64,000 nucleotides of DNA, from positions 1 through 64,000 of the forward strand of contig JAFARZ010000283.1 in the NCBI GenBank assembly GCA_019245115.1, in the 5' to 3' direction. Under the pieces are notes generated by a model. That model saw only the letters and a program-made list of their open reading frames with translations. It was not told the DNA's origin and did no database searches. Below, piece by piece: positions 29,716-38,172 of this stretch. This DNA is from Streptosporangiaceae bacterium (GTDB taxonomy: Bacteria > Actinomycetota > Actinomycetes > Streptosporangiales > Streptosporangiaceae). Position 1 is the first letter of the stretch. The number at the start of each line of letters is the position of its first letter. Both the position numbers and the translations under genes were made by a program.

Positions 29716-32700
29716 GACTCATCTCCGAGTTCCCAGGGGGGACGCGAGCCGCCCGGTGGACCACTGGGCTGCTGTGAGCCGCCCGGTGACTGTGAGCCGC
29801 CCGGTGACTGTGAGCCGCCGGGCGGCTGTGAGCCGCCGGGCGGCGATTCCGGCGGCAGCGGCGTCAGCGGCTCGGCGGCGTCGGCCCAGTCGCCTTCCGC
29901 CGGGTCCCATGAACTTTCTGGACGGTCCCATGAACTTTCTGGACGGTCCCAGGGGGGCTCTGGACGATCCCAGGGTTCGCCCCCACCCGATGCGGGTGGT
30001 GCGGCCGCCTCTGGCGGAAGCGCCCGCTCCTCCGGCTGGACCACCAGGCCGGGGTCCGCCGGCGCCTTACCTCGCCAGACGCGGGACGGCTTGCTGTGCC
30101 GTGCCGCTCGGTGGCTACCCCCGCGCCTGCGCCCAGCCGACGCAGCCAACCCAGCGGACGCGGCCGATGCGGCGGACGCGGCTGGGCCAGCGGCCGGCCC
30201 AGCGGCCGGTGCTGCTGGCAGTCCCGCCGGTCCCGGCCGCTCCGGAGCTCCGCTCGAGAACGGCACCGCCTGTGCGGTAACCCAGTCCGACTCGGCGGCC
30301 CACGGCGCGACCGCGACAGGCTCCACAACCGGATCCGACGGCGCCGCCTCGGCAGGCCACAGATCCGACCGCGCCGCCTCAGTAGGCCACGGACCCGACG
30401 GCGCCGCCTCAGCAGGCCACAGATCCGACCGCGCCGCCTCAGTAGGCCACGGACCCGACGGCGCCGCGTCCGGCCATGGACCAGATGCCGCCGCCTCCGG
30501 CCACGAACCCACCCCGGCACCGGCACCAGCACCGACCGGCACGGGTACCGCTGGCGGCGGGGTAGTGACATCGGCCGAGCCGGCCTCGGTAGGCTCCGCG
30601 GCCGTGGCGCTGGCACGCGTCCCCGGCAGCGCGAGGACGAAGGCAATCAGCAAAGCGGCTGCCTCACCACCCAGGGCCAGGTCGCGGGCCAGGTCATCAC
30701 GTGCGATGACCAGATGACCGCCGCCGGACGGCAGCACGAAGGCCTGTGCCCAGCCGTACATGGGCTGGGACAACGCCTGAAGCGGCCGGCCGTTCAACGT
30801 GGCCGACCACCCGCCAGCCGGCTCGGCCAGCACCAGCGTGCCGCCGCTGGCGGCCGCGAGCGTGCTGGAAGCCCCCACTGCCCCGGAAGACACCGGTACC
30901 ACGGTCCCGGCGGTGCTGACGACTCGGACGCGAGCCGCGGTCTGCGCCACCCGCCACAGGTCATAGGCAGCGGAGACGGTGAGCGGCTGCAGGCCCGCGA
31001 CACCGTTCAGCTGGCCGGCCAGCCCTGGATCGACCGGGGCCGGCAGCAGCACATACCCAACGGCGAACTGGCTGAGCTGTTGCGCGGCGTTGGCGGAGTC
31101 ACCGCTGTCGGTGGCCGCGAGCATCGCGACGGCCGTGTTCAGCGTCTGTCTGGCGGCGGCCGCCTCGGTAAGCTCCGGTTCCCCGAGCAGGGGATCGCTG
31201 TTCCGCAGGACCTGATAGGTCAAGATGCCCTGATCCCGTCGCAGCACCAGCGTACGGACCTGGCCCTGAACCGCGGACGAGGCCGCCACGAACGGCGGCA
31301 GGACCGGCGTCCCGGCCGTGCTCAGCGGACCACGGACCCCGGTAGCCAGCCAGTACCCGGCCGCGAGGATCGGCGCGCTCACCCCTATGGCGCCCACGGC
31401 CAGGGCTACCGTGCCGCGCCGCCCGACCAGCCTGGCCCTGGTGCCGAGGCTGGCGCTGCTGGCCGCCACGCCCCATACGGTCCCGGCCGCCCATTCGAAC
31501 ATGGGCGTGGCCGCGAGCAGCAGGCCGGCGGCCGCTATGGCGAGCAGGAACCCAGGCCATACCGGCACCGCGCTTCCGGTTACCGGCGAGGTCACCCGCA
31601 GCCTGCTGACCGCGGCCGCCGCCGCGAGCCCGGACAGCGCGACTCCCCATCCGGTCAGCACCAGCGCCTGCCGCCGTCCGGACAGCAGCGCGCACAGCGC
31701 GGCGAACAGCAAGCCCGCGGTGACCCACGACGGCGGAAGCCCGGGGCCGCCCGGGCTGAGCAGCAGCAGCGGTTCTGGCTTGAGGTTGTCCGCGGCCAGC
31801 CCTGATCGCTGGACGCCCGCCTCGAGTAGCAGGGCGGAGGGACTGGCCAGCAGGTGGAATATCCACGGGATCAGCACCGCGACCGGCACCACGGCGACGA
31901 TTCCCGCGTTGATCGCCATGTCCCAGCTCCGCCAGCGGGCACTGAGGCCCCGCCAGCGAGCCACGCCGACCGCGCCGGCGACACCAACCGCGCCGGCGAG
32001 CGCGAACGCCCACAGCAACGGCACGAAGGCAGCGGCCACTCCCACCAGCAGCCCGCCACCCCACGCCGCGCGGCGCCCCTGGCGTGGCGGTCCGGTCAGT
32101 ATCCGCCCGATAGTGATGCCGATCAGCGGAAGCAGCATGAAGGCGACCGCGGTGCCGAGCCGCCCGGCGGCCACCGCGCCCGTCGCTACCGGCGCCACCG
32201 CGTACGTGATAGCGATCCATATCCGCGCGCCCAGGGCGGGTGTGAACCGGCGTGCGGCCGCGTACGCCGTCATCCCCGCGACGGGAACGGCGCCGAGCAG
32301 GAGCACGTCGACGGCCAGCCACGGCTTGCCGCCAAGCAGTGTCGCCACGGCGGCGACGACCGCGATGTAGGGCGGCGTGCTGGCCGCCGAGCCGACGCCG
32401 TATGCGTGATAACCGGCCAGGTACTCACGCCACAGGTCGCTCGCGCCGCCCCACGCCGGTACGAGCGCTCCGCCGGCCAGCGTCCCGGACCCGCGGGCCA
32501 GGTCGCCGATCAGCGACCGCTCGGCGACCGCGGTGATCACGGCGAGCCCGGCGAACAGCAGGACCCCGGGGCTGGTCAGCACCCGCCGGAGCACCGAGTC
32601 GGACGGCGGCAGCGGCAGGTCCTCGTCCGGATCGTCGGCGGCCCCTCCGTGTTCACCGCTTCCCTCGTAAGGGGAGGAACGGGAAAGTATTCCGACCACA

Positions 32701-33806
32701 CTCTCGGCCATCCGAGACAACGTCTTGCCATGCGGGATCTGCGGGCGCAGCACGGCATAGGCCCGCTTACGCCCGGGCGAGCGCCGTCGCCGCGCGCGCC
32801 ACACCTGCAACGGATGGCCGAACAACCAGGCCAGCGCCCCCAGGTGCCCGAACGCACGGCGTTGCTGCTTGGTCAGCAGGAAGTACGTCGCCCGCAGCAG
32901 CGAGCCGAGGACGCAGCCGCTCACCACGGTCAGCATCGGCACCAGCGGCAGGTTGACGGCCAGCACATACAGCGCGGAACGCCGGTCCAGTAGCCGCGGA
33001 TGACCGGCCGCTGCGATCCCCTGCTTGCGCCGGTGTCGTGCCGACAGCTCACGGTGGTACACCACCGCGTCCGTCACCACCCGGACGTCATACCCGGCCG
33101 CGTGCACTCGCCAGCAGAAGTCGATGTCGTCCCGGAACAGCGGCAGCAATGGATCGAAGCCGCCGAGCCGTTCCCACACGTCGCGGCGGATCAGCATCCC
33201 GGCTGAACTGACCGCCAGCACCGGCCGGTTGCCGTCGTGCTGTCCCTGGTCGATCTCTCCCGGCTCGATCCCGGTCAGCCGCCGTCCGGCCCGGTCCGCG
33301 GTCAGCCCCACCTCACGGAGCACCCGCCGGTCGGCCAGGTCCCTGAGCTTCGGCCCGAATACCGCGGTCGTCTCGTAGCGACTGGCCAGCCTGAGCAGAT
33401 GCTCGAGGGCGTCCGGCGCGGGCTGGCAGTCATCGTGCAGCAGCCAGATCCACTCTGTCTGATTGGCCTGGGCATCCGGCCGCGGCGTCTGATTGGCCTC
33501 GGCCTCCGGCCGCGGCGTCTGATTGACCTCGGCCTCCGGCCGCGCCGCCTGATGCTGCAAGGCCCGGGACACCGCCGTGCCATATCCCGTGCCGGGATCC
33601 ATGCCGAAGACAGCATCGTGACCGAGAAGCTCGGCCAGCAGCGCGCCGCTGCGGTCCCGGCTGCCCGTGTCGACGCCCACTACGCGGTCAACGGGACGGG
33701 TCTGGTCCCGCATTGCCTGGATGGCGCCTGGCAACAGCCGGGCGCCGTCGTGGGCGACTATCACGGCGGTGACGACGTGACGCGGATGCGATGTGTTAGG
33801 TGACAA
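29712..33806 (-). CDS. Large glycosyltransferase family 2 protein with polytopic membrane region and repetitive C-terminus
   Basis: VTAVIVAHDGARLLPGAIQAMRDQTRPVDRVVGVDTGSRD; FRDDIDFCWRVHAAGYDV; many TMs. Confidence 0.92.
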   Translation of the reverse strand: MSPNTSHPRHVVTAVIVAHDGARLLPGAIQAMRDQTRPVDRVVGVDTGSRDRSGALLAELLGHDAVFGMDPGTGYGTAVSRALQHQAARPEAEVNQTPRPEAEANQTPRPDAQANQTEWIWLLHDDCQPAPDALEHLLRLASRYETTAVFGPKLRDLADRRVLREVGLTADRAGRRLTGIEPGEIDQGQHDGNRPVLAVSSAGMLIRRDVWERLGGFDPLLPLFRDDIDFCWRVHAAGYDVRVVTDAVVYHRELSARHRRKQGIAAAGHPRLLDRRSALYVLAVNLPLVPMLTVVSGCVLGSLLRATYFLLTKQQRRAFGHLGALAWLFGHPLQVWRARRRRSPGRKRAYAVLRPQIPHGKTLSRMAESVVGILSRSSPYEGSGEHGGAADDPDEDLPLPPSDSVLRRVLTSPGVLLFAGLAVITAVAERSLIGDLARGSGTLAGGALVPAWGGASDLWREYLAGYHAYGVGSAASTPPYIAVVAAVATLLGGKPWLAVDVLLLGAVPVAGMTAYAAARRFTPALGARIWIAITYAVAPVATGAVAAGRLGTAVAFMLLPLIGITIGRILTGPPRQGRRAAWGGGLLVGVAAAFVPLLWAFALAGAVGVAGAVGVARWRGLSARWRSWDMAINAGIVAVVPVAVLIPWIFHLLASPSALLLEAGVQRSGLAADNLKPEPLLLLSPGGPGLPPSWVTAGLLFAALCALLSGRRQALVLTGWGVALSGLAAAAAVSRLRVTSPVTGSAVPVWPGFLLAIAAAGLLLAATPMFEWAAGTVWGVAASSASLGTRARLVGRRGTVALAVGAIGVSAPILAAGYWLATGVRGPLSTAGTPVLPPFVAASSAVQGQVRTLVLRRDQGILTYQVLRNSDPLLGEPELTEAAAARQTLNTAVAMLAATDSGDSANAAQQLSQFAVGYVLLPAPVDPGLAGQLNGVAGLQPLTVSAAYDLWRVAQTAARVRVVSTAGTVVPVSSGAVGASSTLAAASGGTLVLAEPAGGWSATLNGRPLQALSQPMYGWAQAFVLPSGGGHLVIARDDLARDLALGGEAAALLIAFVLALPGTRASATAAEPTEAGSADVTTPPPAVPVPVGAGAGAGVGSWPEAAASGPWPDAAPSGPWPTEAARSDLWPAEAAPSGPWPTEAARSDLWPAEAAPSDPVVEPVAVAPWAAESDWVTAQAVPFSSGAPERPGPAGLPAAPAAGPAAGPAASAASAASAGLAASAGRRRGGSHRAARHSKPSRVWRGKAPADPGLVVQPEERALPPEAAAPPASGGGEPWDRPEPPWDRPESSWDRPESSWDPAEGDWADAAEPLTPLPPESPPGGSQPPGGSQSPGGSQSPGGSQQPSGPPGGSRPPWELGDES
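33461..33550. repeat. 30-nt tandem repeat x3 (gattggcctsggcctccggccgcggcgtct) inside the GT2 gene
   Basis: 33461-33490, 33491-33520, 33521-33550; related copy at 48201-48230. Confidence 0.92.
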
Positions 33807-33955
33807 GGGGTCCTGGCAGGTAGCGTTGGCGGGCGACTACCGGTGCGGCTGCCGCCCGGTTAGAGCGCGTACTCGCCGTGACCGACAACCCCCGCACTCA
33901 CGGCAGCGTTAACGATACTCCGCCGCACGGTGCTCAGCAGGGTAAATGCTCGATG

Positions 33956-34243
33956 TCAGCCGCGGCCTAACCCGGCCTGACGCTTGAGGCGGCGGCGTTC
34001 GCGCTCGGACATGCCGCCCCAGATTCCGAACCGCTCGTCGTGCTCGAGCGCGTACTCCAGGCACTCGGAGCGGACCTCGCAACTACGGCACACCCGCTTC
34101 GCTTCGCGGGTGGAACCTCCTTTCTCCGGGAAAAATGCCTCCGGATCCGTTTGGGCGCACAGAGCACGGTCTTGCCAGCCCAGCTCGTCAACGTCATCCG
34201 GACTGACGAACACCTGCTCCACCGGGACGATGACCTCAGTCAC
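33956..34243 (-). CDS. WhiB family transcriptional regulator (WhiB2/WhmD-like)
   Basis: CAQTDPEAFFPEKGGSTREAKRVCRSCEVRSECLEYALEHDERFGIWGGMSERER; GTG start with RBS ggagg. Confidence 0.94.
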   Translation of the reverse strand: MTEVIVPVEQVFVSPDDVDELGWQDRALCAQTDPEAFFPEKGGSTREAKRVCRSCEVRSECLEYALEHDERFGIWGGMSERERRRLKRQAGLGRG

Positions 34244-34499
34244 AGCGTGTCCTCCCTCCCCCACTCGGAGCCCCCGATCGTTTCCTTCTCCCCCGGATGG
34301 CGAGAATCACACCAATGAAATTACACCCGCGTGTCTTGCTTCACGTCAAGCGAGGAAGGTGATAATGGTCCCCCGGATGCCCGAGATGCGAGAAAAGTCA
34401 CCCCAAGATTCCTGCTGGACCTGTTGCGGACGTCCGGCTCCCCCTCGCCAGCGGGCCGCCTCGCGTACGGAGGCCGCGGCCGGAGGCCCAGCCGAAGGC

Positions 34500-34708
34500 G
34501 AGCGGAAGCGAGCGCCGCGGCGGTTGCCGTCCCGCAGGGGCGGCAATTCCCGCCGCGGCCCCAAGCCGGCCGAGCACAGCGAGGCCTAGGCGCGGAGGAA
34601 AACACAGCGAGCGGAAGCGAGCGCCGCGGCGGTTGCCGTCCCGCAGGGGCGGCAATTCCCGCCGCGGCCCCAAACCGGCCGAGCACAGCGAGGCCTTGGC
34701 GCGGAGGA
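34500..34708. repeat. 109-bp-period tandem duplication carrying a strong hairpin
   Basis: 34500-34599 and 34609-34708 nearly identical; hairpin GCCGCGGCGGTTGCCGTCCCGCAGGGGCGGCAATTCCCGCCGCGGC in each. Confidence 0.93.
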
Positions 34709-34735
34709 TTCAGCGCAAGCTGTCACACTTGGCTT

Positions 34736-35686
34736 ATGCGCATCACCGTGCTTGCCGGGGGCGTGGGCGCCGCTCGCTTCCTGCGCGGGCTGAAGGCAGC
34801 CGCCCCGGACGACGAGATTACGGTCATCGGGAACACCGGTGACGACATCACGCTGTACGGCCTGCGAGTGTGTCCCGACCTGGACACCGTGATGTACACC
34901 CTGGGCGGGGGCATCAATCCCGATCAGGGATGGGGCCGCGCGGCGGAGACTTTCAGCGTCCGCGAGGAACTAGCCGCGTATGGCGCCACCCCGGACTGGT
35001 TCACGCTCGGCGACCGCGACTTCGCCACCCACATCCTGCGCAGCCAGCTGCTGGCTGACGGCCAGCCGCTGTCCGCCATCACCGAAAGGCTGTGCCGCCG
35101 GTGGCGGCCCGGCGTCCGGCTGCTGCCCATGTCCGACGATCCCATCGAGACCCATGTGGTGCTCGAAGATCATTTGAACGAACGTACGGTGGTGCACTTC
35201 CAGGAATGGTGGGTTCGCCACCAGGCCAAGACGCCAGCCGCACAGATCATCGCGGTGGGGGCGGACTCGGCTTCGCCGGCGCCCGGCGTGCTCGACGCCA
35301 TCGCCACGGCGGATGTCGTGCTGTTCCCGCCGTCCAATCCGGTGGTCAGCATTGGCACCATCTTGTCCGTGCCCGGCATCAGGGATGCGGTGGCGGCCAA
35401 GACGGTGGTGGGCGTGTCCCCGATCATCGGTGGAGCACCGGTGCGCGGCATGGCCGATGCGTGCCTGACCGCGATCGGGGTTCCGACGACGGCCGCCGCG
35501 GTGGCCGCGCACTACGGGCCCGATCTGCTGAACGGCTGGCTGGTTGACGACCAGGACAAGTCCTCGGCCGAAGACCTGGCGCCGCTCGGCATCGAGGTAC
35601 GCGCGATGCCGCTGCTCATGCGCGACCTGCCCGCTACCGGGGCGATGGCCCGGGCCGCGCTCGATCTGGCCCAGGAGCTAGCATGA
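34736..35686 (+). CDS. fbiA: 2-phospho-L-lactate transferase (F420 biosynthesis)
   Basis: [19 protein letters not shown]...[27 protein letters not shown]. Confidence 0.95.
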   Translation: MRITVLAGGVGAARFLRGLKAAAPDDEITVIGNTGDDITLYGLRVCPDLDTVMYTLGGGINPDQGWGRAAETFSVREELAAYGATPDWFTLGDRDFATHILRSQLLADGQPLSAITERLCRRWRPGVRLLPMSDDPIETHVVLEDHLNERTVVHFQEWWVRHQAKTPAAQIIAVGADSASPAPGVLDAIATADVVLFPPSNPVVSIGTILSVPGIRDAVAAKTVVGVSPIIGGAPVRGMADACLTAIGVPTTAAAVAAHYGPDLLNGWLVDDQDKSSAEDLAPLGIEVRAMPLLMRDLPATGAMARAALDLAQELA

Positions 35687-36960
35687 TCACCGTGATGGGG
35701 GTGGCCGGCCTCCCCGAGGTGACGGCCGGCGCCGACCTGTCCTCGCTTATCGAGGAAGCGTCCGGCGGCGATCTGCGCGACGGCGACATCCTCGTGGTCA
35801 CGTCGAAGATCATCAGCAAGGCCGAGGGCCGGGTGGCCGGGATGGCCCGCGAGGACGCGATCGAGGCGGAAACCGTGCGAGTGGTCGCGCGCCGCGAGGC
35901 CACGACCATCGCGCAGACCCGGCACGGTTTCGTGCTGGCGGCGGCCGGCGTGGACGCCTCCAACACCGCGCCTGGCACCGTGGTGCTGCTTCCCGCCGAC
36001 CCGGACGAGTCGGCGCGGCGGCTGCGTAAGGGCCTGCAGGAGCGGGCGGGCGTCTCGGTGGGCGTGGTCGTCACCGACACGATGGGCAGACCCTGGCGCA
36101 ACGGGCAGACCGACACCGCTATCGGCGCGGCCGGCATCGTCGTCGCCCGCGACTACCGCGGTACGCCGGACAGCTTCGGCAACATCCTGGAGGTCACCGT
36201 CACCGCGGTCGCCGACGAGCTCGCGGCGGCCGCCGACCTGGTGAAAGGCAAGGCTCTCGGGATTCCGCTCGCCATCGTGCGCGGGCTGCCGGAGTTCGTG
36301 ACCGAGGCGGACGGGCCGGGCGCGCGGGCGCTGGTCCGGCCCGCCGACGAGGACATGTTCCGGTTCGGTTCGGCGGAAGTGCCGCTGGCCCGCCGGACCG
36401 TTCGCGAGTTCACCGCTGAGCCGGTGGACGGCGCCGCGGTACGGCGCGCGGTCGCCACCGCGATCACCGCGCCGGCCCCGCACCACAGCCAGCCCTGGCG
36501 TTTCGTGCTGGTCGAGTCAGCGGCAGCGCGCACGACGCTGCTGGACGCGATGCTGGATGCGTGGATCGCCGACCTGCGCGGTGACGGTTTCACCGAAGAC
36601 CAGATCGCCCGCCGCGTCCGCCGCGGCGAACCGCTCCGCCGCGCGCCGCTGATCGTCGTCCCGTGCCTGGTCATGGACGCCGCGCACACCTACCCCGACG
36701 ACCGCCGTAACCACTCCGAGCAGGCCATGTTCACCGTCGCGATGGGCGCCGCGGTGCAGAACCTGCTCATCGCCCTGGCCGTCGAAGGCCTGGGCTCCGC
36801 CTGGATCTCCAGCACTCTGTTCTGCCAGGACGTGACCCTGCGCGCACTGGACCTCCCAGCCGGCTGGCTCCCCATGGGCGCCATAGCCGTAGGCCACCCG
36901 GCCCAGTCCCCCGCCCCGCGCCCGCCCCGCGACCCCGACGACTTCCTCGTGGTCCGCTAA
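35683..36960 (+). CDS. fbiB: F420-0:gamma-glutamyl ligase with nitroreductase domain
   Basis: [33 protein letters not shown]-terminal nitroreductase-like domain. Confidence 0.95.
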   Translation: MITVMGVAGLPEVTAGADLSSLIEEASGGDLRDGDILVVTSKIISKAEGRVAGMAREDAIEAETVRVVARREATTIAQTRHGFVLAAAGVDASNTAPGTVVLLPADPDESARRLRKGLQERAGVSVGVVVTDTMGRPWRNGQTDTAIGAAGIVVARDYRGTPDSFGNILEVTVTAVADELAAAADLVKGKALGIPLAIVRGLPEFVTEADGPGARALVRPADEDMFRFGSAEVPLARRTVREFTAEPVDGAAVRRAVATAITAPAPHHSQPWRFVLVESAAARTTLLDAMLDAWIADLRGDGFTEDQIARRVRRGEPLRRAPLIVVPCLVMDAAHTYPDDRRNHSEQAMFTVAMGAAVQNLLIALAVEGLGSAWISSTLFCQDVTLRALDLPAGWLPMGAIAVGHPAQSPAPRPPRDPDDFLVVR

Positions 36961-36996
36961 CCCCACGGCCCCACCGCCCCGGCGACCCCGCCCACG

Positions 36997-37048
36997 AACA
37001 TCGTGGATCATATGGTCCGGAAACCCGGACTCTTTGATCCACGATGTT
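36997..37048. repeat. Palindromic element A, 14-bp arms with inner GTCCGG/CCGGAC stem
   Basis: AACATCGTGGATCATATGGTCCGGAAACCCGGACTCTTTGATCCACGATGTT. Confidence 0.92.
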
Positions 37049-37050
37049 GC

Positions 37051-38016
37051 TCAGCGAACCGGGCAGCCCGCGCCGCAAGGGCAAGGTTTGCCCGTCCAAC
37101 CGCGGCGACGCAGCACATCGGCGACCTGCTGAGCCGAGTGGCAACGATTCTCTGTGACGGCGACCCAGCCGTAGCGCAGGGTTCTAGCGTCCTCACTGGC
37201 GATGTTCGCGTTGTCGCGATCGGTATCTTTCCATCGGCCTTCGTCCGGGTGAGTCGCCGCGCCGTCCAATTCGACGCAGAGGCTGTACTCCTCGTACAGG
37301 TTGTCCAAGTAGATGGTGCGGGACCCCGCGCGACGCTTGGCCTGCCGCCGCGCGGCCGGAAGGCCGTGAGCGCGTTCGACGTCGCGCACGTAGCGGCGTT
37401 CCAGCGGGGAGTTGATGCCCTCTTCGGCGTCGGCAAGTGCCTCGGTAATCCAGGCGCGCCAGCGAATCCGCGATCGGCTGGCCATTGCTTCACGCAGAAG
37501 CATCGGCAAGGTTATGCGGCGACCGAGCGCGCGACACAGCCAGCCGTATGCGTCATCAAAGGTCACGGCCGCGGCCATCAGGTCCAGAACCGTGTCTTCA
37601 ACCGTCGTCCGCGGCAGTCGCCACGGAGCTTGCGGTTCGGCCACGACGATCCGGGATCGGTGAACGACCACGCCGGGGATGGGACGACGCTGAGCCGGAC
37701 GCCGACTTGCCGGGACGGTTATGTGGATCTGCCGGCTGGGCTTACCCGCGAAGCCGTGCAACTCGGCGGCGGTCTGGTGGCTCAGCACTGCACCCGGCCC
37801 CGCCCGCAAGATCGCTGTCCACAGATCTGCTTCGCGTGTTGACTTCCCGGTGAAAGTAGCGTAGGTGGCTCGGCCGGGCACCTGCCAGTCACCTGACCGG
37901 ACCCGTCGTTTCAAGGCACCAGGCTTCATACCTGCGGCGATGGCCTGCCTGCGAGAAATTATGCCCTGCTGGTAATAGGCCAAGGTATGCAGTTCTCGGG
38001 TAAGTGGTTTGGTCAC
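37051..38016 (-). CDS. AbiEi-antitoxin-like N-terminus plus DUF559-like domain protein
   Basis: TRELHTLAYYQQGIISRRQAIAAGMKPGALKRRVRSGDWQ; SLCVELDGAATHPDEGRWKDTDRDN. Confidence 0.85.
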   Translation of the reverse strand: MTKPLTRELHTLAYYQQGIISRRQAIAAGMKPGALKRRVRSGDWQVPGRATYATFTGKSTREADLWTAILRAGPGAVLSHQTAAELHGFAGKPSRQIHITVPASRRPAQRRPIPGVVVHRSRIVVAEPQAPWRLPRTTVEDTVLDLMAAAVTFDDAYGWLCRALGRRITLPMLLREAMASRSRIRWRAWITEALADAEEGINSPLERRYVRDVERAHGLPAARRQAKRRAGSRTIYLDNLYEEYSLCVELDGAATHPDEGRWKDTDRDNANIASEDARTLRYGWVAVTENRCHSAQQVADVLRRRGWTGKPCPCGAGCPVR

Positions 38017-38076
38017 ACATCCAACTTCGCGGGGCCATAGGCGCGTCGCCACCCAGGCTTGAAATCTGTGGAAAAC

Positions 38077-38126
38077 TGATCGTGGATCGTAGGGTCCGGA
38101 TTTCCGGACTAAATGATCCACGATCA
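38077..38126. repeat. Palindromic element B, related to element A
   Basis: TGATCGTGGATCGTAGGGTCCGGATTTCCGGACTAAATGATCCACGATCA. Confidence 0.92.
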
Positions 38127-38172
38127 CCAGAGATGCGGTTCCGCAACTAATGGGGCAGGAGGAACAGACCGA

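Noticed and set aside
30096-31805. 569-aa plus-strand ORF opposite the GT2 gene
   Set aside because: Antisense to a well-supported CDS, Arg/Gly/Gln-rich with no recognisable domain.
37051-38016. Complete AbiE toxin-antitoxin system
   Set aside because: Only an AbiEi-like antitoxin/DUF559-type gene is present; no AbiEii nucleotidyltransferase neighbour.
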